From: Subdoligranulum variabile
Lineage (GTDB): Bacteria > Bacillota > Clostridia > Oscillospirales > Ruminococcaceae
NCBI GenBank assembly: GCA_004554775.1
Contig: SFKI01000005.1
Coordinates: forward strand, 1 to 64,000
Direction: 5' to 3'
DNA length: 64,000 bases
How positions within the stretch are numbered: position 1 is the stretch's first letter; every line of letters begins with the position of its first letter. The notes below the pieces were generated by a model. That model did no database searches and had not been told where the DNA came from. It saw only the letters and a list, made by a program, of their open reading frames with translations. The translations under genes and the position numbers were made by a program. Positions 42,508 through 50,000 of this stretch are shown piece by piece.

Positions 42508-43371
42508 ATGCTGGTAAATGCTACCAATATGCTGCTGAAAGCACGCGATGGCCACTATGCTGTCGGTCAGTTCAACATCAACAACCTGGAATGGACCAAG
42601 AGCATTCTGCTCACCGCGCAGGAGATGAACTCCCCCGTCATCCTCGGCGTTTCTGAGGGTGCTGGCAAATATATGACCGGCTTCAAGACCGTTGCCGCCA
42701 TGGTCAAGGCCATGGACGAAAGCCTGGGCATCACCGTTCCCGTTGCCCTGCACCTGGACCACGGCACCTATGAGGGTGCTAAGGCCTGCGTTGCCGCCGG
42801 TTTCACTTCCATCATGTTCGATGGCAGCCACTACGACATCGACGAGAACGTTGCCAAGACCACCGAACTGGTCGCCTTGGCCCATGACCACGGCCTGTCC
42901 ATCGAGGCTGAGGTTGGTTCCATCGGCGGTGAAGAGGACGGCGTCATCGGCATGGGCGAGGTCGCTGACCCCGCTGAGTGTGCCAAGATCGCTGCCCTGG
43001 GCATCGACTTCCTGGCTGCCGGTATCGGCAACATCCACGGCAAGTACCCCGCCAACTGGAAGGGCTTGAACTTCGAGGCTCTGGACAAGATCCATGGCGC
43101 TACCGATAACATCCCCCTGGTCCTGCACGGCGGCACGGGCATCCCGGCTGACATGATCAAGAAGGCCATCTCTCTGGGCGTTTCCAAGATCAACGTCAAC
43201 ACCGAGTGCCAGCTGAGCTTTGCCGATGCCACCCGTAAGTACATTGAGGCTGGCAAGGATCTCCAGGGCAAGGGCTTCGACCCCCGCAAGCTGCTGGCTC
43301 CCGGCGCCGATGCCATCAAGGCTACCGTCCGCGAGAAGATCGAGTTGTTCGGCTCTGCTGATAAGGCCTGA
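42508..43371 (+). CDS. fba: class II fructose-1,6-bisphosphate aldolase
   Basis: A 287-residue zinc aldolase. It begins MLVNATNMLLKARDGHYAVG and then QFNINNLEW; PVALHLDHGTYEGAKACVAA holds the catalytic Asp and a zinc His. EAEVGSIGGEEDGVIG, PLVLHGGTGIPADMIKKAI (zinc His) and SKINVNTECQLSFADA complete the active site. It cleaves fructose bisphosphate in glycolysis. The C-ending codon bias is strong, as expected for a highly expressed gene, and it has its own promoter and terminator. Confidence 0.98.
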   Translation: MLVNATNMLLKARDGHYAVGQFNINNLEWTKSILLTAQEMNSPVILGVSEGAGKYMTGFKTVAAMVKAMDESLGITVPVALHLDHGTYEGAKACVAAGFTSIMFDGSHYDIDENVAKTTELVALAHDHGLSIEAEVGSIGGEEDGVIGMGEVADPAECAKIAALGIDFLAAGIGNIHGKYPANWKGLNFEALDKIHGATDNIPLVLHGGTGIPADMIKKAISLGVSKINVNTECQLSFADATRKYIEAGKDLQGKGFDPRKLLAPGADAIKATVREKIELFGSADKA

Positions 43372-43395
43372 TTGCAATAAGCTGAAGCAAATCCA

Positions 43396-43429
43396 AAAGC
43401 CCGAAGGCGTAATGCCTTCGGGCTTTTTT
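43396..43429 (+). terminator. terminator of fba
   Basis: AAGCCCGAAGGC pairs with GCCTTCGGGCTT around five bases, followed by TTTTTT. Confidence 0.95.
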
Positions 43430-43435
43430 GTGTAT

Positions 43436-43459
43436 AGAGGCTCCCCTTGAGGGAAGCTC
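43436..43459. repeat. partial GGCTCCCCTTGAGGG repeat
   Basis: GAGGCTCCCCTTGAGGGAAG is an end fragment of the repeat family whose full copy is at 56443-56560. Confidence 0.6.
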
Positions 43460-43529
43460 TTTATCGGCAGCATCCCGTCAACACACCTCCCCCACCCCGG
43501 GCATACCCTGATACAAGGAGGTGTTTACT

Positions 43530-44216
43530 ATGCCAACAGGAAGTATCCGGATCTACGCATCGGTGGCGGGGCAGGCGGCCCCGCTGAGCGGTGTGCAGGT
43601 GGCGGTGCTGGATGAATCCGGTGTGGCCGTTGCCCGGCTGACGACCGACGAAGCCGGTGCCGCCGAAGCTGCCGCACTGGCCGCACCCGATGCCGCCTAC
43701 AGCTTGCGGGAATCCAACACGAACGTGCGCCCCTACGCCGTCTACCGCTTGCGGGCCGAGGCGGCGGGCTGGCAGAGCCAGCTTGTGGACGGCGTGCAGG
43801 TGTTTGACGGCCAGCAGACCGTGGCGCGGCTGGAATTTTTGCCCGGCGGCGGGGACGGTGATGCCCTGCCCGCGCGGGAAGCCGCCCCCCGGACCACTAC
43901 CATCCCGCCGCATGTGCTGTTTGCCGGGGGCGGCGGCAGCGGCCCCGCGCCCGAGGAACGCCTGCCCGGCAAAGTGCTGAGCGAAGTCGTTGTGCCGCGC
44001 AAAATCACCGTACACCTGGGCCGCCCGGCAGCCAGCGCCAGCAACGTGACGGTCAGCTTCCAGTCCTACATCGCCAACGTGGCGTCCAGTGAAGTCTACC
44101 CTACCTGGGTAAGCCATGCAGTCAGCGCCGCCCCCTACCCCGCCGGGCCAGCTGGCGCTGCACGGCGTCAAAGTCTGCGCGGGAGACAAGCCCCTCGTGC
44201 GTGCCGGGCACGATGA
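43530..44216 (+). CDS. 5' part of a split spore peptidoglycan-binding (SleC-like) gene
   Basis: The ATG at 43530 has AAGGAGG seven bases upstream. The first 193 codons (to 44108) encode MPTGSIRIYASVAGQAAPLS, a beta-rich domain (LTTDEAGAAEAAALAAP, YRLRAEAAGWQ, VDGVQVFDGQQTVARLEFLP), IPPHVLFAGG and the block VVPRKITVHLGRPAASASN ending FQSYIANVASSEVYPTW. This is the N-terminal region of clostridial SleC-like and peptidoglycan-binding spore proteins. In that family YPTW is followed by PE-ALRANI. Here the frame instead runs out through 36 unrelated residues to 44216. The natural continuation lies at 51097, past a 7-kb insertion. Unrearranged, this would yield a truncated product. Confidence 0.85.
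   Translation: MPTGSIRIYASVAGQAAPLSGVQVAVLDESGVAVARLTTDEAGAAEAAALAAPDAAYSLRESNTNVRPYAVYRLRAEAAGWQSQLVDGVQVFDGQQTVARLEFLPGGGDGDALPAREAAPRTTTIPPHVLFAGGGGSGPAPEERLPGKVLSEVVVPRKITVHLGRPAASASNVTVSFQSYIANVASSEVYPTWVSHAVSAAPYPAGPAGAARRQSLRGRQAPRACRAR
44094..44108 (+). repeat. left recombination site of the intervening element
   Basis: GTCTACCCTACCTGG, matching GTCTGCCCTACCTGG at 51082-51096 in 14 of 15 bases and the same orientation. The shared core CCCTACCTGG is 44099-44108. The codons CCT ACC TGG are in frame at both sites. Confidence 0.85.
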
Positions 44217-45030
44217 TCCACTGCGTGCGGGGCAGCCGCACGCTTTTGGCGGATTTGTAGCTCACCTTGCGGCGGCGGCCCTGCTCTAAATCGCCCACAT
44301 AGGTGCGGTTCGTCAGCATCTGGTGCAACGTGGCGCGGCTCCACTGCCCGGTGCCGGGGCGGGCAGTACCGCCGTGCTGCCGGCGGTAGACGCTGGGCGG
44401 CGGGATGCCCTCGCGGTTTAAAGCTTGGGCAATGCGCGCTGTGCCATAGCCCTGCAAATACAGCGCAAAAATGCGCTGCACCACGGCGGCGGCCGCAGGG
44501 TCGGGCAGCAGGCGGCGATGGTCGGCCGGGTCCTTGCGGTAGCCGTACAGCGCGTAGGTGGCGATGTAATCCCCCTGCCAGCGCTTGTGCGTGAGCACCG
44601 AGCGGACGTTGTCGGACAGGTCCTCTAAATACCATTCGTTGATCAGCCCGTTGATCTGACGGGCCTTTTTTCCGGCGCGGTCCTGCGTGTCGACATGGTC
44701 CACCACCGCGATAAAGCGTACCCCCCACTCGGCAAATTTGCCGTGCAGGTATTTTTCCACCAGCTCCATATCGCGGGTAAAGCGAGACTGCGTTTTTGCC
44801 AGGATGACGTCAAATTCCCTCCGCTCAGCTGCGGCCAGCATCCGGTTGAACGCCGGGCGGTGACGATCCGCGCCGGAATAATCCTCGTCAATGTAGACGG
44901 CCTGCACGGTATAGCCATGCTCGGCCGCATAGCGCAGCAGCATCGAGCGCTGGTTCTGGATGCTCTCGGACTCTGCGCCGGTTTTGGTTTCGTCCTCTTT
45001 GCTTAAACGGCAGTAGATGGCAGCTTTTAT
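44122..45030 (-). CDS. serine site-specific recombinase of the intervening element (short form)
   Basis: A resolvase/invertase-type serine recombinase of 302 codons. The catalytic serine is in IYCRLSKEDE (residue 10). DEDYSGADRHRPAFNRML and DVILAKTQSRFTRDMELVEK carry the conserved active-site arginines. A PF07508-like recombinase domain follows (LYGYRKDPADHRRLLPDP, TNRTYVGDLEQGRRRKVSYK, THEGLVSRADFDAVQRQL). The protein stops right after this, without the zinc-ribbon and coiled-coil parts of 450-550-residue relatives. The best start is ATA at 45030, seven bases after AAGGGGGGG; the only nearby ATG (45040) is out of frame. Its stop is 13 bases from the recombination core, which ties it to this element. 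Confidence 0.85.
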   Translation of the reverse strand: MKAAIYCRLSKEDETKTGAESESIQNQRSMLLRYAAEHGYTVQAVYIDEDYSGADRHRPAFNRMLAAAERREFDVILAKTQSRFTRDMELVEKYLHGKFAEWGVRFIAVVDHVDTQDRAGKKARQINGLINEWYLEDLSDNVRSVLTHKRWQGDYIATYALYGYRKDPADHRRLLPDPAAAAVVQRIFALYLQGYGTARIAQALNREGIPPPSVYRRQHGGTARPGTGQWSRATLHQMLTNRTYVGDLEQGRRRKVSYKSAKSVRLPRTQWIIVPGTHEGLVSRADFDAVQRQLARRGRGRR

Positions 45031-45072
45031 AAGGCATCCCCCCCTTGCCTTATGTATATGGCGGGGGATAAC

Positions 45073-45098
45073 AAAAAAGGCCCCTTCGGTGAAGGGGC
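45073..45098 (-). terminator. terminator of udp
   Basis: GCCCCTTC pairs with GAAGGGGC and is followed by TTTTTTG on the minus strand. It separates udp from the recombinase gene, so the recombinase has no obvious read-through transcription. Confidence 0.85.
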
Positions 45099-45158
45099 AC
45101 GATTGGCAGGATGTAGAGGCAGGGGTCAAGGCGTTCTTCCGCGGGAGCCGTGAGATTT

Positions 45159-45935
45159 TTAGCGGCCCTCTTTGTCGATCATCTTGCGGATGGCGTCGAT
45201 AGCTACGCGGATGGCAAGGTCGGTGTCGTGTACCTGCGTGTTGGGCAGACCTTTTTTGGCGCGCTCCTGGTTGGCGACAACGAGGAAGAGCGAACCGACC
45301 CGCACGCGGCGGTAGGCGCCGGCGATGAACAGCGCGGCGGACTCCATCTCGGACGCAACGCAGCCCATGCGCAGCCAGGCCTCCCATTTGTTGAGCAGCT
45401 CATAAGAGACCGGGTGCTTTTCGGGCTGATGCTGGCCGTAGAAGGAGTCCTTGCACTCGACCACGCCGGTGTGGTAGGGCACGCCGACATCCTTGGCTGC
45501 ATCGACCAGCGCATTGGTCACGCCGAAATCGGGTACAGCGGGGTACTCAATGGGGGCGTACTCGCGGCTGGTGCCCTCCATGCGGATGGCACCGGTGGCA
45601 ATAACGATATCGCCGCCGCAGACTTCCTCCTGCATGCCGCCGCAGGTGCCCACGCGGATGAAGGTATCGGCACCGCAGTTGGCCAGTTCTTCCAGCGCAA
45701 TGGAAGCGGACGGGCCGCCGATGCCGGTGCTGGTAACGCTGACGGGCACGCCGTTGAGGGTGCCGGTGTAGGTAACAAACTCGCGGCTGTCCGCCACAAG
45801 GCGGGGGTTATCAAAATATTTGGCAATTTTGGCGCAGCGCTTGGGGTCGCCGGGCAAAAGCACATAGCGGCCCACATCGCCGGGTCCCAGCCCGACATGA
45901 TACTGCTTGCCGCTGCCTTCGGTATAATCAACCAT
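45159..45935 (-). CDS. udp: uridine phosphorylase
   Basis: A 258-residue nucleoside phosphorylase beginning MVDYTEGSGKQYHVGLGPGD, with AGGAGG ten bases upstream. LLPGDPKRCAKIA (phosphate loop), VTSTGIGGPSASIALEELA, FIRVGTCGGMQEEV, then MGCVASEMESAALFIAG (ribose-binding Glu-Met-Glu) match uridine phosphorylase better than purine phosphorylases. It splits uridine and phosphate into uracil and ribose 1-phosphate. It has its own promoter and terminator and lies inside the intervening element. Confidence 0.9.
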   Translation of the reverse strand: MVDYTEGSGKQYHVGLGPGDVGRYVLLPGDPKRCAKIAKYFDNPRLVADSREFVTYTGTLNGVPVSVTSTGIGGPSASIALEELANCGADTFIRVGTCGGMQEEVCGGDIVIATGAIRMEGTSREYAPIEYPAVPDFGVTNALVDAAKDVGVPYHTGVVECKDSFYGQHQPEKHPVSYELLNKWEAWLRMGCVASEMESAALFIAGAYRRVRVGSLFLVVANQERAKKGLPNTQVHDTDLAIRVAIDAIRKMIDKEGR

Positions 45936-45968
45936 AGGTTTCAACCTCCTGAATGGATATTTGCCTAT

Positions 45969-45997
45969 ATTATACAGCGTTTTGGGGAAGGTTGCAA
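45969..45997 (-). promoter_or_regulatory. sigma-A promoter of udp
   Basis: On the minus strand TTGCAA (45997-45992), 17 bases, TATAAT (45974-45969). Confidence 0.8.
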
Positions 45998-46041
45998 CCA
46001 AAGAAAATAGCAGGGCATCTTTGCGGGAATCCGCCCTTACT

Positions 46042-46087
46042 AAAGGCTCCCATTGAGGGGAGCTCCCGCGCAGCGGGTGAGGGGTGG
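46042..46087. repeat. partial GGCTCCC-TTGAGGGGA repeat
   Basis: AAGGCTCCCATTGAGGGGAG then CTCCCGCGCAGCGGGTGAGG, closely matching the first half of the full copy at 56443-56560. Confidence 0.75.
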
Positions 46088-46122
46088 TCCCCGGGTAGCA
46101 CACTGCCCCTCGACCACCGTAA

Positions 46123-46220
46123 TACCAGAATAGTACCCCGGTGCCCGCAACCGCTAGCACAGTTTAAATAGTAGTAATATATAACGTATATATGTAATTT
46201 ATATAAGTACTATTCTGGTA
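46123..46220. repeat. 98-base AT-rich segment bounded by a 14-bp inverted repeat
   Basis: TACCAGAATAGTAC (46123-46136) and GTACTATTCTGGTA (46207-46220) are perfect inverted repeats. The interior is unusually AT-rich and itself partly palindromic (TATATAACGTATATA). It could be a miniature element or a regulator-binding region. Apart from this and the repeat at 46042, the 46010-46267 gap holds nothing I can name. Confidence 0.7.
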
Positions 46221-46267
46221 ATGCAGTTTTGTCTCAGGCGGGGTGTTTTCTGCAAAAATACCCGCCG

Positions 46268-46306
46268 CAAAATAAATGCGCCCTGCCGGTTTTGGCAGGG
46301 CGCATT
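46268..46306 (-). terminator. terminator of thiD-cytX
   Basis: AATGCGCCCTGCC pairs with GGCAGGGCGCATT around a six-base loop and is followed by TATTTT on the minus strand. Confidence 0.88.
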
Positions 46307-46320
46307 GTGGTAGATAAGGG

Positions 46321-47490
46321 TTACGCTTTCGCGGTCGGGCGGACCTTCTCGGCAAGGATGCAGAGCACAACGGTCAGCACCATATCCGGCAGGGTGTAGC
46401 CTACCGGGGTGTCCACGCCCATCAGCAGGCGGTAGGCGGCAAAACCCACCAGCCAGATGACCAGGCTGCGCGCATCGGTGCTGACGGCGAAACGGTCACG
46501 CTTCAAGATAAAGTGGTCGGCGATCTGCACCGCGATCATCGGCGCAAAGACCGAGCCGATCAGGTACAAAAAGCCCGTGATATCGTCCATCGGGAACAAG
46601 ATCGCGGCAACGGTGCCGATGACCGTCACCACAATGGCGGTCTTTTTGCCGTCCAGCTTGGCAGAAAGGCTCTCGGCTGAGATGCCTGCCGACCAGGCGT
46701 CCAAAAAGGTCGTAGTAACAGTGGAAAACACCAAAATCACCAGCGCGGCGATGCCCAGCCCGGCCTTGACCATGATGACGGCAATGTCATACTCGCCGGT
46801 GAAAATGGCCGCACCCATGCCGATAACATACATCCAGCAGGACACCAGCCCGTAGACGATCACGCTGACCCAGGTGGCCTGGGTGGGCTTCTCGGCGTCG
46901 CGGGTGTAGTCGCTGATCAGCGGCAGCCAGGACAGCGGCATGGCCACAGCCAGTTCCACCGCCGCGCCAAAGGTCAGGCTTTCGCCGTCCACGGCGGGCA
47001 TCGCATTGCCGGAGAAGAAGATGACCTTGCACAGCACCAGCGTCAGGATGAACAGCGCGGCCATCGTCACTTTGTTGATCCAGCCCAGGTCGGTGATGCC
47101 GACGGCGATCCACAAGATAATGAGCGCGCCGATGACCAGGCACCACACCCAGCGGCCAATGGCAAAGATGCCGCCGACCGCCAGCGCACCGTCGTAAATC
47201 ATGATAGCCGTCCAGCCGACGAGCTGCAGCACGTTCAAAAACGCGAACAGCAAGCCGCCCTTTTGACCAAAGCTCATTTTGACGGTTTCCATCGCGCTGC
47301 GGCCCGTGCGCCCGCCGATGAGCCCGGCCAGCAGCATCATGGCACAGCCGATAACATGCCCGATGAGGATGGCCGCAAAGCCCTTTGCCATGCCCAGCGG
47401 CGCAAACGAAGTGCCGGTCAGGATCTCGGCCAGCGACACGCCTGCGCCGAACCAGATCAGCCCGTTTTGAAAGGTAGAGGTCTTTTTCAC
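46321..47490 (-). CDS. cytX: NCS1-type hydroxymethylpyrimidine permease CytX
   Basis: A 389-residue membrane protein with about 12 hydrophobic segments. NGLIWFGAGVSLAEILTGTS near the N terminus, the AMPLSWLPLISDYTRDAEKP block and TVTTTFLDAWSAGISAESLS are typical of the cytosine/purine (NCS1) family, CytX branch. The first four bases overlap thiD, and the pair lies downstream of a TPP riboswitch, so the likely substrate is the thiamine pyrimidine HMP. That specificity is inferred from context. Confidence 0.88.
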   Translation of the reverse strand: MKKTSTFQNGLIWFGAGVSLAEILTGTSFAPLGMAKGFAAILIGHVIGCAMMLLAGLIGGRTGRSAMETVKMSFGQKGGLLFAFLNVLQLVGWTAIMIYDGALAVGGIFAIGRWVWCLVIGALIILWIAVGITDLGWINKVTMAALFILTLVLCKVIFFSGNAMPAVDGESLTFGAAVELAVAMPLSWLPLISDYTRDAEKPTQATWVSVIVYGLVSCWMYVIGMGAAIFTGEYDIAVIMVKAGLGIAALVILVFSTVTTTFLDAWSAGISAESLSAKLDGKKTAIVVTVIGTVAAILFPMDDITGFLYLIGSVFAPMIAVQIADHFILKRDRFAVSTDARSLVIWLVGFAAYRLLMGVDTPVGYTLPDMVLTVVLCILAEKVRPTAKA

Positions 47491-48284
47491 CCGACAAACT
47501 CCCCCTTCAGCTCAAACATATGGTCCATCGGGCCGGAGCCGTGGCCAAGGTCGAGCATCGCGGCCAGTGCGCCCGAAATGTATGCCTTGGCGCGCTCGAC
47601 CGAGGTATCGAGGTCGTACCCTTTGGCAAGGTTCGAGGCAATCGCGCTGGACAGCGTGCAGCCGGTGCCGTGGGTGTTGGGGTTGGCAATGCGCTTGCCG
47701 CGGAACCACTTGCCGGTGCCGCCGCGCCACAGCAGGTCGTCGGCGTCGTTGATCTGGTGGCCGCCCTTGCACAGCACGGCGCAGCCGTATTTCTCGCTGA
47801 TGGTCTTAGCGGCGGCCTCCATCCCGGCGGCGTCGGTGATGGTCATACCGGCGAGAATCTCCGCCTCAGGGATGTTGGGGGTCAGCACTTCGGCCAGAGG
47901 CAGCAGTTCGGCGGTCAGCGCCGCAACGGCGTCGTCCCGCAGCAGCTTGGAGCCGGAGGTCGCCACCATGACGGGGTCGACCACGATGTGCTTGGCCTTG
48001 TAAAAGCGCAGCCGCTCGGCAATGGTGGCAATCAGTTCTGCCGAAGAGACCATGCCGATCTTGACGGCATCGGGGTAGATGTCGGTAAAGACGGCGTCGA
48101 GCTGCTCGGCCAGGAATTTGGGGGTCGTCTCAAAAATGTCAGTCACGCCGGTCGTGTTCTGGGCGGTCAGGGCGGTGATGGCGCTCATGGCAAAAACACC
48201 GTTGGCGGTCATCGTCTTGATATCAGCCTGGATACCGGCGCCTCCGCTGGAATCACTGCCAGCAATGGTCAATGCTGTTTTCAT
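47487..48284 (-). CDS. thiD: hydroxymethylpyrimidine/phosphomethylpyrimidine kinase
   Basis: A 265-residue ribokinase-fold kinase. ALTIAGSDSSGGAGIQADIK is the ThiD N terminus, VKIGMVSSAELI follows, and VVDPVMVATSGSKLL, LTPNIPEAEIL and PNTHGTGCTLSSAIASNLA (anion hole with catalytic Cys-adjacent GTGCT) complete it. It phosphorylates HMP and HMP-P for thiamine synthesis. With CytX it forms an HMP salvage operon under TPP control. The rest of the thiamine pathway is not in the window. Confidence 0.96.
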   Translation of the reverse strand: MKTALTIAGSDSSGGAGIQADIKTMTANGVFAMSAITALTAQNTTGVTDIFETTPKFLAEQLDAVFTDIYPDAVKIGMVSSAELIATIAERLRFYKAKHIVVDPVMVATSGSKLLRDDAVAALTAELLPLAEVLTPNIPEAEILAGMTITDAAGMEAAAKTISEKYGCAVLCKGGHQINDADDLLWRGGTGKWFRGKRIANPNTHGTGCTLSSAIASNLAKGYDLDTSVERAKAYISGALAAMLDLGHGSGPMDHMFELKGEFVG

Positions 48285-48312
48285 TACAATACTTCCTTTC
48301 TACAGCACAGTT

Positions 48313-48565
48313 TTATCAAGGCAGCGCCGCACAATTCTAAGTGCCGATACGGCGAGCGAGGTATGCCAGCTGCTAAGTGAAAAGCGCAGAGAATACTTTG
48401 TGTATTCTCGAGCATTTTTGCAACGCAGATGGCGTGCCGCACACCGAGCCGCAGCGAGGCGCTTCGGAGCGCAACCGACGCTTTGCGGCGGCTCTTGGCG
48501 CGGAGATCCGCCGGAGCGGTGCTTAAGCCCGTAGGGAGGGAATTGTGCGGTGATGCCTTTGGCGG
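48313..48565. repeat. MITE-like element in the thiD leader
   Basis: GGCAGCGCCGCACAATTC (48320-48337) and GAATTGTGCGGTGATGCC (48540-48557) are imperfect terminal inverted repeats (15 of 18 pair). Between them lie about 200 bases with internal hairpins, for example GAGAATAC-TTT-GTGTATTCTC near 48390. No open frame is supported. The element lies between the riboswitch terminator and the thiD start, so thiD mRNA carries it. A related end-like sequence is at 18413-18436. Confidence 0.65.
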
Positions 48566-48596
48566 CGCAAGGTGGTGCCCCCAATGCACCGCAAAC

Positions 48597-48632
48597 AAAA
48601 AACGCGGATATGCCGGTAAAGACATATCCGCG
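48597..48632 (-). terminator. expression-platform terminator of the TPP riboswitch
   Basis: CGCGGATATG pairs with CATATCCGCG around ten bases, then TTTTTTG on the minus strand, about 24 bases after the aptamer. This is the likely off-switch. Confidence 0.88.
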
Positions 48633-48655
48633 TGCAAACTCAAATGAGCAGTCGT

Positions 48656-48750
48656 GAAGGTATCTCCCTACGTTGGCATTATCCAAATCAGGTTACGGGT
48701 CAGGGCGATACAGCCCACTCTCAGCCTGCTTTACGCAAGCTCCCCTTGTG
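48656..48750 (-). ncRNA. TPP riboswitch (THI element)
   Basis: On the minus strand the aptamer reads ACAAGGGGAGC, then GGCTGAGAGTGGGC, GACCCGTAACCTGATTTGG and ATAATGCCAACGTAGGGA. These are the conserved P3 and P4/P5 strands of the thiamine pyrophosphate riboswitch. It controls thiD-cytX, about 370 bases downstream, the distance being increased by the MITE-like insert. Confidence 0.97.
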
Positions 48751-48759
48751 AACTTATTT

Positions 48760-48788
48760 ACTATACCACGTTTCGCCCCGTTTTGCAA
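48760..48788 (-). promoter_or_regulatory. sigma-A promoter of the TPP riboswitch-thiD-cytX transcript
   Basis: On the minus strand TTGCAA (48788-48783), 17 bases, TATAGT (48765-48760), about 10 bases before the aptamer. Confidence 0.8.
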
Positions 48789-48859
48789 GGGCGGCTTGCC
48801 AAACACGCCTGCGCGCGGTATGATAGAGGCAATTTGTTACGCGTAAAGGAGACCTGCCC

Positions 48860-49912
48860 ATGGAACCGCAAAACCTGCTGCAAGCGCTGCATACCGCCGA
48901 AAAGCTGAAAGACACCACCCGCCACTGCTATACCTCCGGCGGGCGGCATGAGAGCGTGGCCGAGCACAGCTGGCGCATCGCCCTGATGGCCTACTGGCTC
49001 CGCGATGCGTTCCCCGAGGCCGACATGGACAAGGTCATCCGCATGTGCCTGATCCACGACCTGGGCGAGTGCTTTACCGGCGATATCCCGGCCTTTGACA
49101 AGACCGCCGCCGACGAAGTGAAGGAGAAAACGCTGCTGTACAATTGGGTCGCCGCCCTGCCTGCGCCCTTTAACACCGAAATGCGCGCGCTGTATGAGGA
49201 AATGGCCGCTTTACAGACCCAGGAGGCCAAAATTTACAAGGCGTTGGACAAGATGGAAGCCGTTGTCTCCCACAACGAGTCCGACATTGCCACCTGGGAG
49301 CCGCAGGAGTACAGCCTGAACCTGACCTACGGCGTGCCCCAGACCCGCTTTGCGCCCTATATGCAGGAACTGCGGGAGGCCATCCGACAGGAAACGCTGG
49401 ACAAAATGGCTCGCAGCTGCGCCGAAGCCCCGTACGAGTTCCGCCACGCGCAGCCCGAGGAGTGCGCGGCGGTGCTTGCCCTGATCGAGCAGCGCATTGC
49501 CTGGATGGACCAAAACGGCCTGCACGGCTGGAACGAGACCGACTATACGACCTACTACCCGCTGGCCTACTATGAAGGCATCCGGAAAGACCTGTTTGTG
49601 CTGGTCGACACCCGCAGCGGCGAGGTGGTAAGCGCGGGTGCGCTGTTTACGCAGGATGCCCGCTGGCCGGAACCGGCCCCGGCGCTGTACCTGCACAACT
49701 TTGTGTCCAAGGTGGGGGCCAAGGGGGCCGGTACGCAGTTTTTGCAATGTGCCGAGCGGTACGCCCGCAGCCTGGGCAAGCAGGCTCTGCGGCTGGATTC
49801 CGGCGCGAACAATCCCGGCCTGACCGCCTACTATGAGGGGCAGGGCTACCGCCCCTGCGGCACCTGCACCGAAGGCCCCTACCACGGCATCCTGCGGGAA
49901 AAGAAACTGTGA
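48860..49912 (+). CDS. fusion of an HD-domain phosphohydrolase and a GNAT acetyltransferase
   Basis: A 350-residue two-domain protein. Residues 1 to about 185 are an HD phosphohydrolase of the YfbR/5'-nucleotidase type: GGRHESVAEHSWRIALMAYW, MCLIHDLGECFTGDIPAFDK (the HD pair) and ALDKMEAVVSHNESD. Residues from about 190 are a GNAT acetyltransferase: YEFRHAQPEECAAVLALIEQ, then LYLHNFVSKVGAKGAGTQFL and ARSLGKQALRLDSGANNPGL with TAYYEGQGYRP. The joining of these two activities in one frame is unusual. AAAGGAG lies about ten bases before the ATG. Substrates are unknown. Confidence 0.85.
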   Translation: MEPQNLLQALHTAEKLKDTTRHCYTSGGRHESVAEHSWRIALMAYWLRDAFPEADMDKVIRMCLIHDLGECFTGDIPAFDKTAADEVKEKTLLYNWVAALPAPFNTEMRALYEEMAALQTQEAKIYKALDKMEAVVSHNESDIATWEPQEYSLNLTYGVPQTRFAPYMQELREAIRQETLDKMARSCAEAPYEFRHAQPEECAAVLALIEQRIAWMDQNGLHGWNETDYTTYYPLAYYEGIRKDLFVLVDTRSGEVVSAGALFTQDARWPEPAPALYLHNFVSKVGAKGAGTQFLQCAERYARSLGKQALRLDSGANNPGLTAYYEGQGYRPCGTCTEGPYHGILREKKL

Positions 49913-49954
49913 AAAGAGAGCGTCCCTCTGCTTTTCATCCGCCGCAAAAGGCGC

Positions 49955-49960
49955 TATAAT
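49955..49960 (+). promoter_or_regulatory. -10 box of ybaK
   Basis: TATAAT in GCTATAATAGGGCC, with a weak TTTTCA 17 bases upstream (49932-49937). The same 14-base string is found at the patatin promoter. Confidence 0.6.
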
Positions 49961-50000
49961 AGGGCCGGGAAAGTATTTTTGAAAACATGGAGGGAAAAGT

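Noticed and set aside
43502..43509. CATACCCT upstream of the split spore gene as a sigma-E/sigma-K -10 box
   Set aside because: The implied transcription start would fall on the ribosome binding site, leaving no leader, and no matching -35 element is present.
45034..45040. ATG-CCT-TAT as the start of the recombinase
   Set aside because: It is out of frame with the conserved serine recombinase sequence and touches the ribosome binding site, so it yields an unrelated peptide unless the G-run changes length.
44122..45387. 421-residue form of the recombinase starting at 45387
   Set aside because: The extra N-terminal 120 residues run antisense through udp and its terminator; the conserved domain begins only at 45030.
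6586..49960. A shared regulator site at the GCTATAATAGGGCC strings (6585 and 49954)
   Set aside because: The match covers only the -10 box and the bases just after it; two copies are too few to separate a regulon from ordinary promoter similarity.
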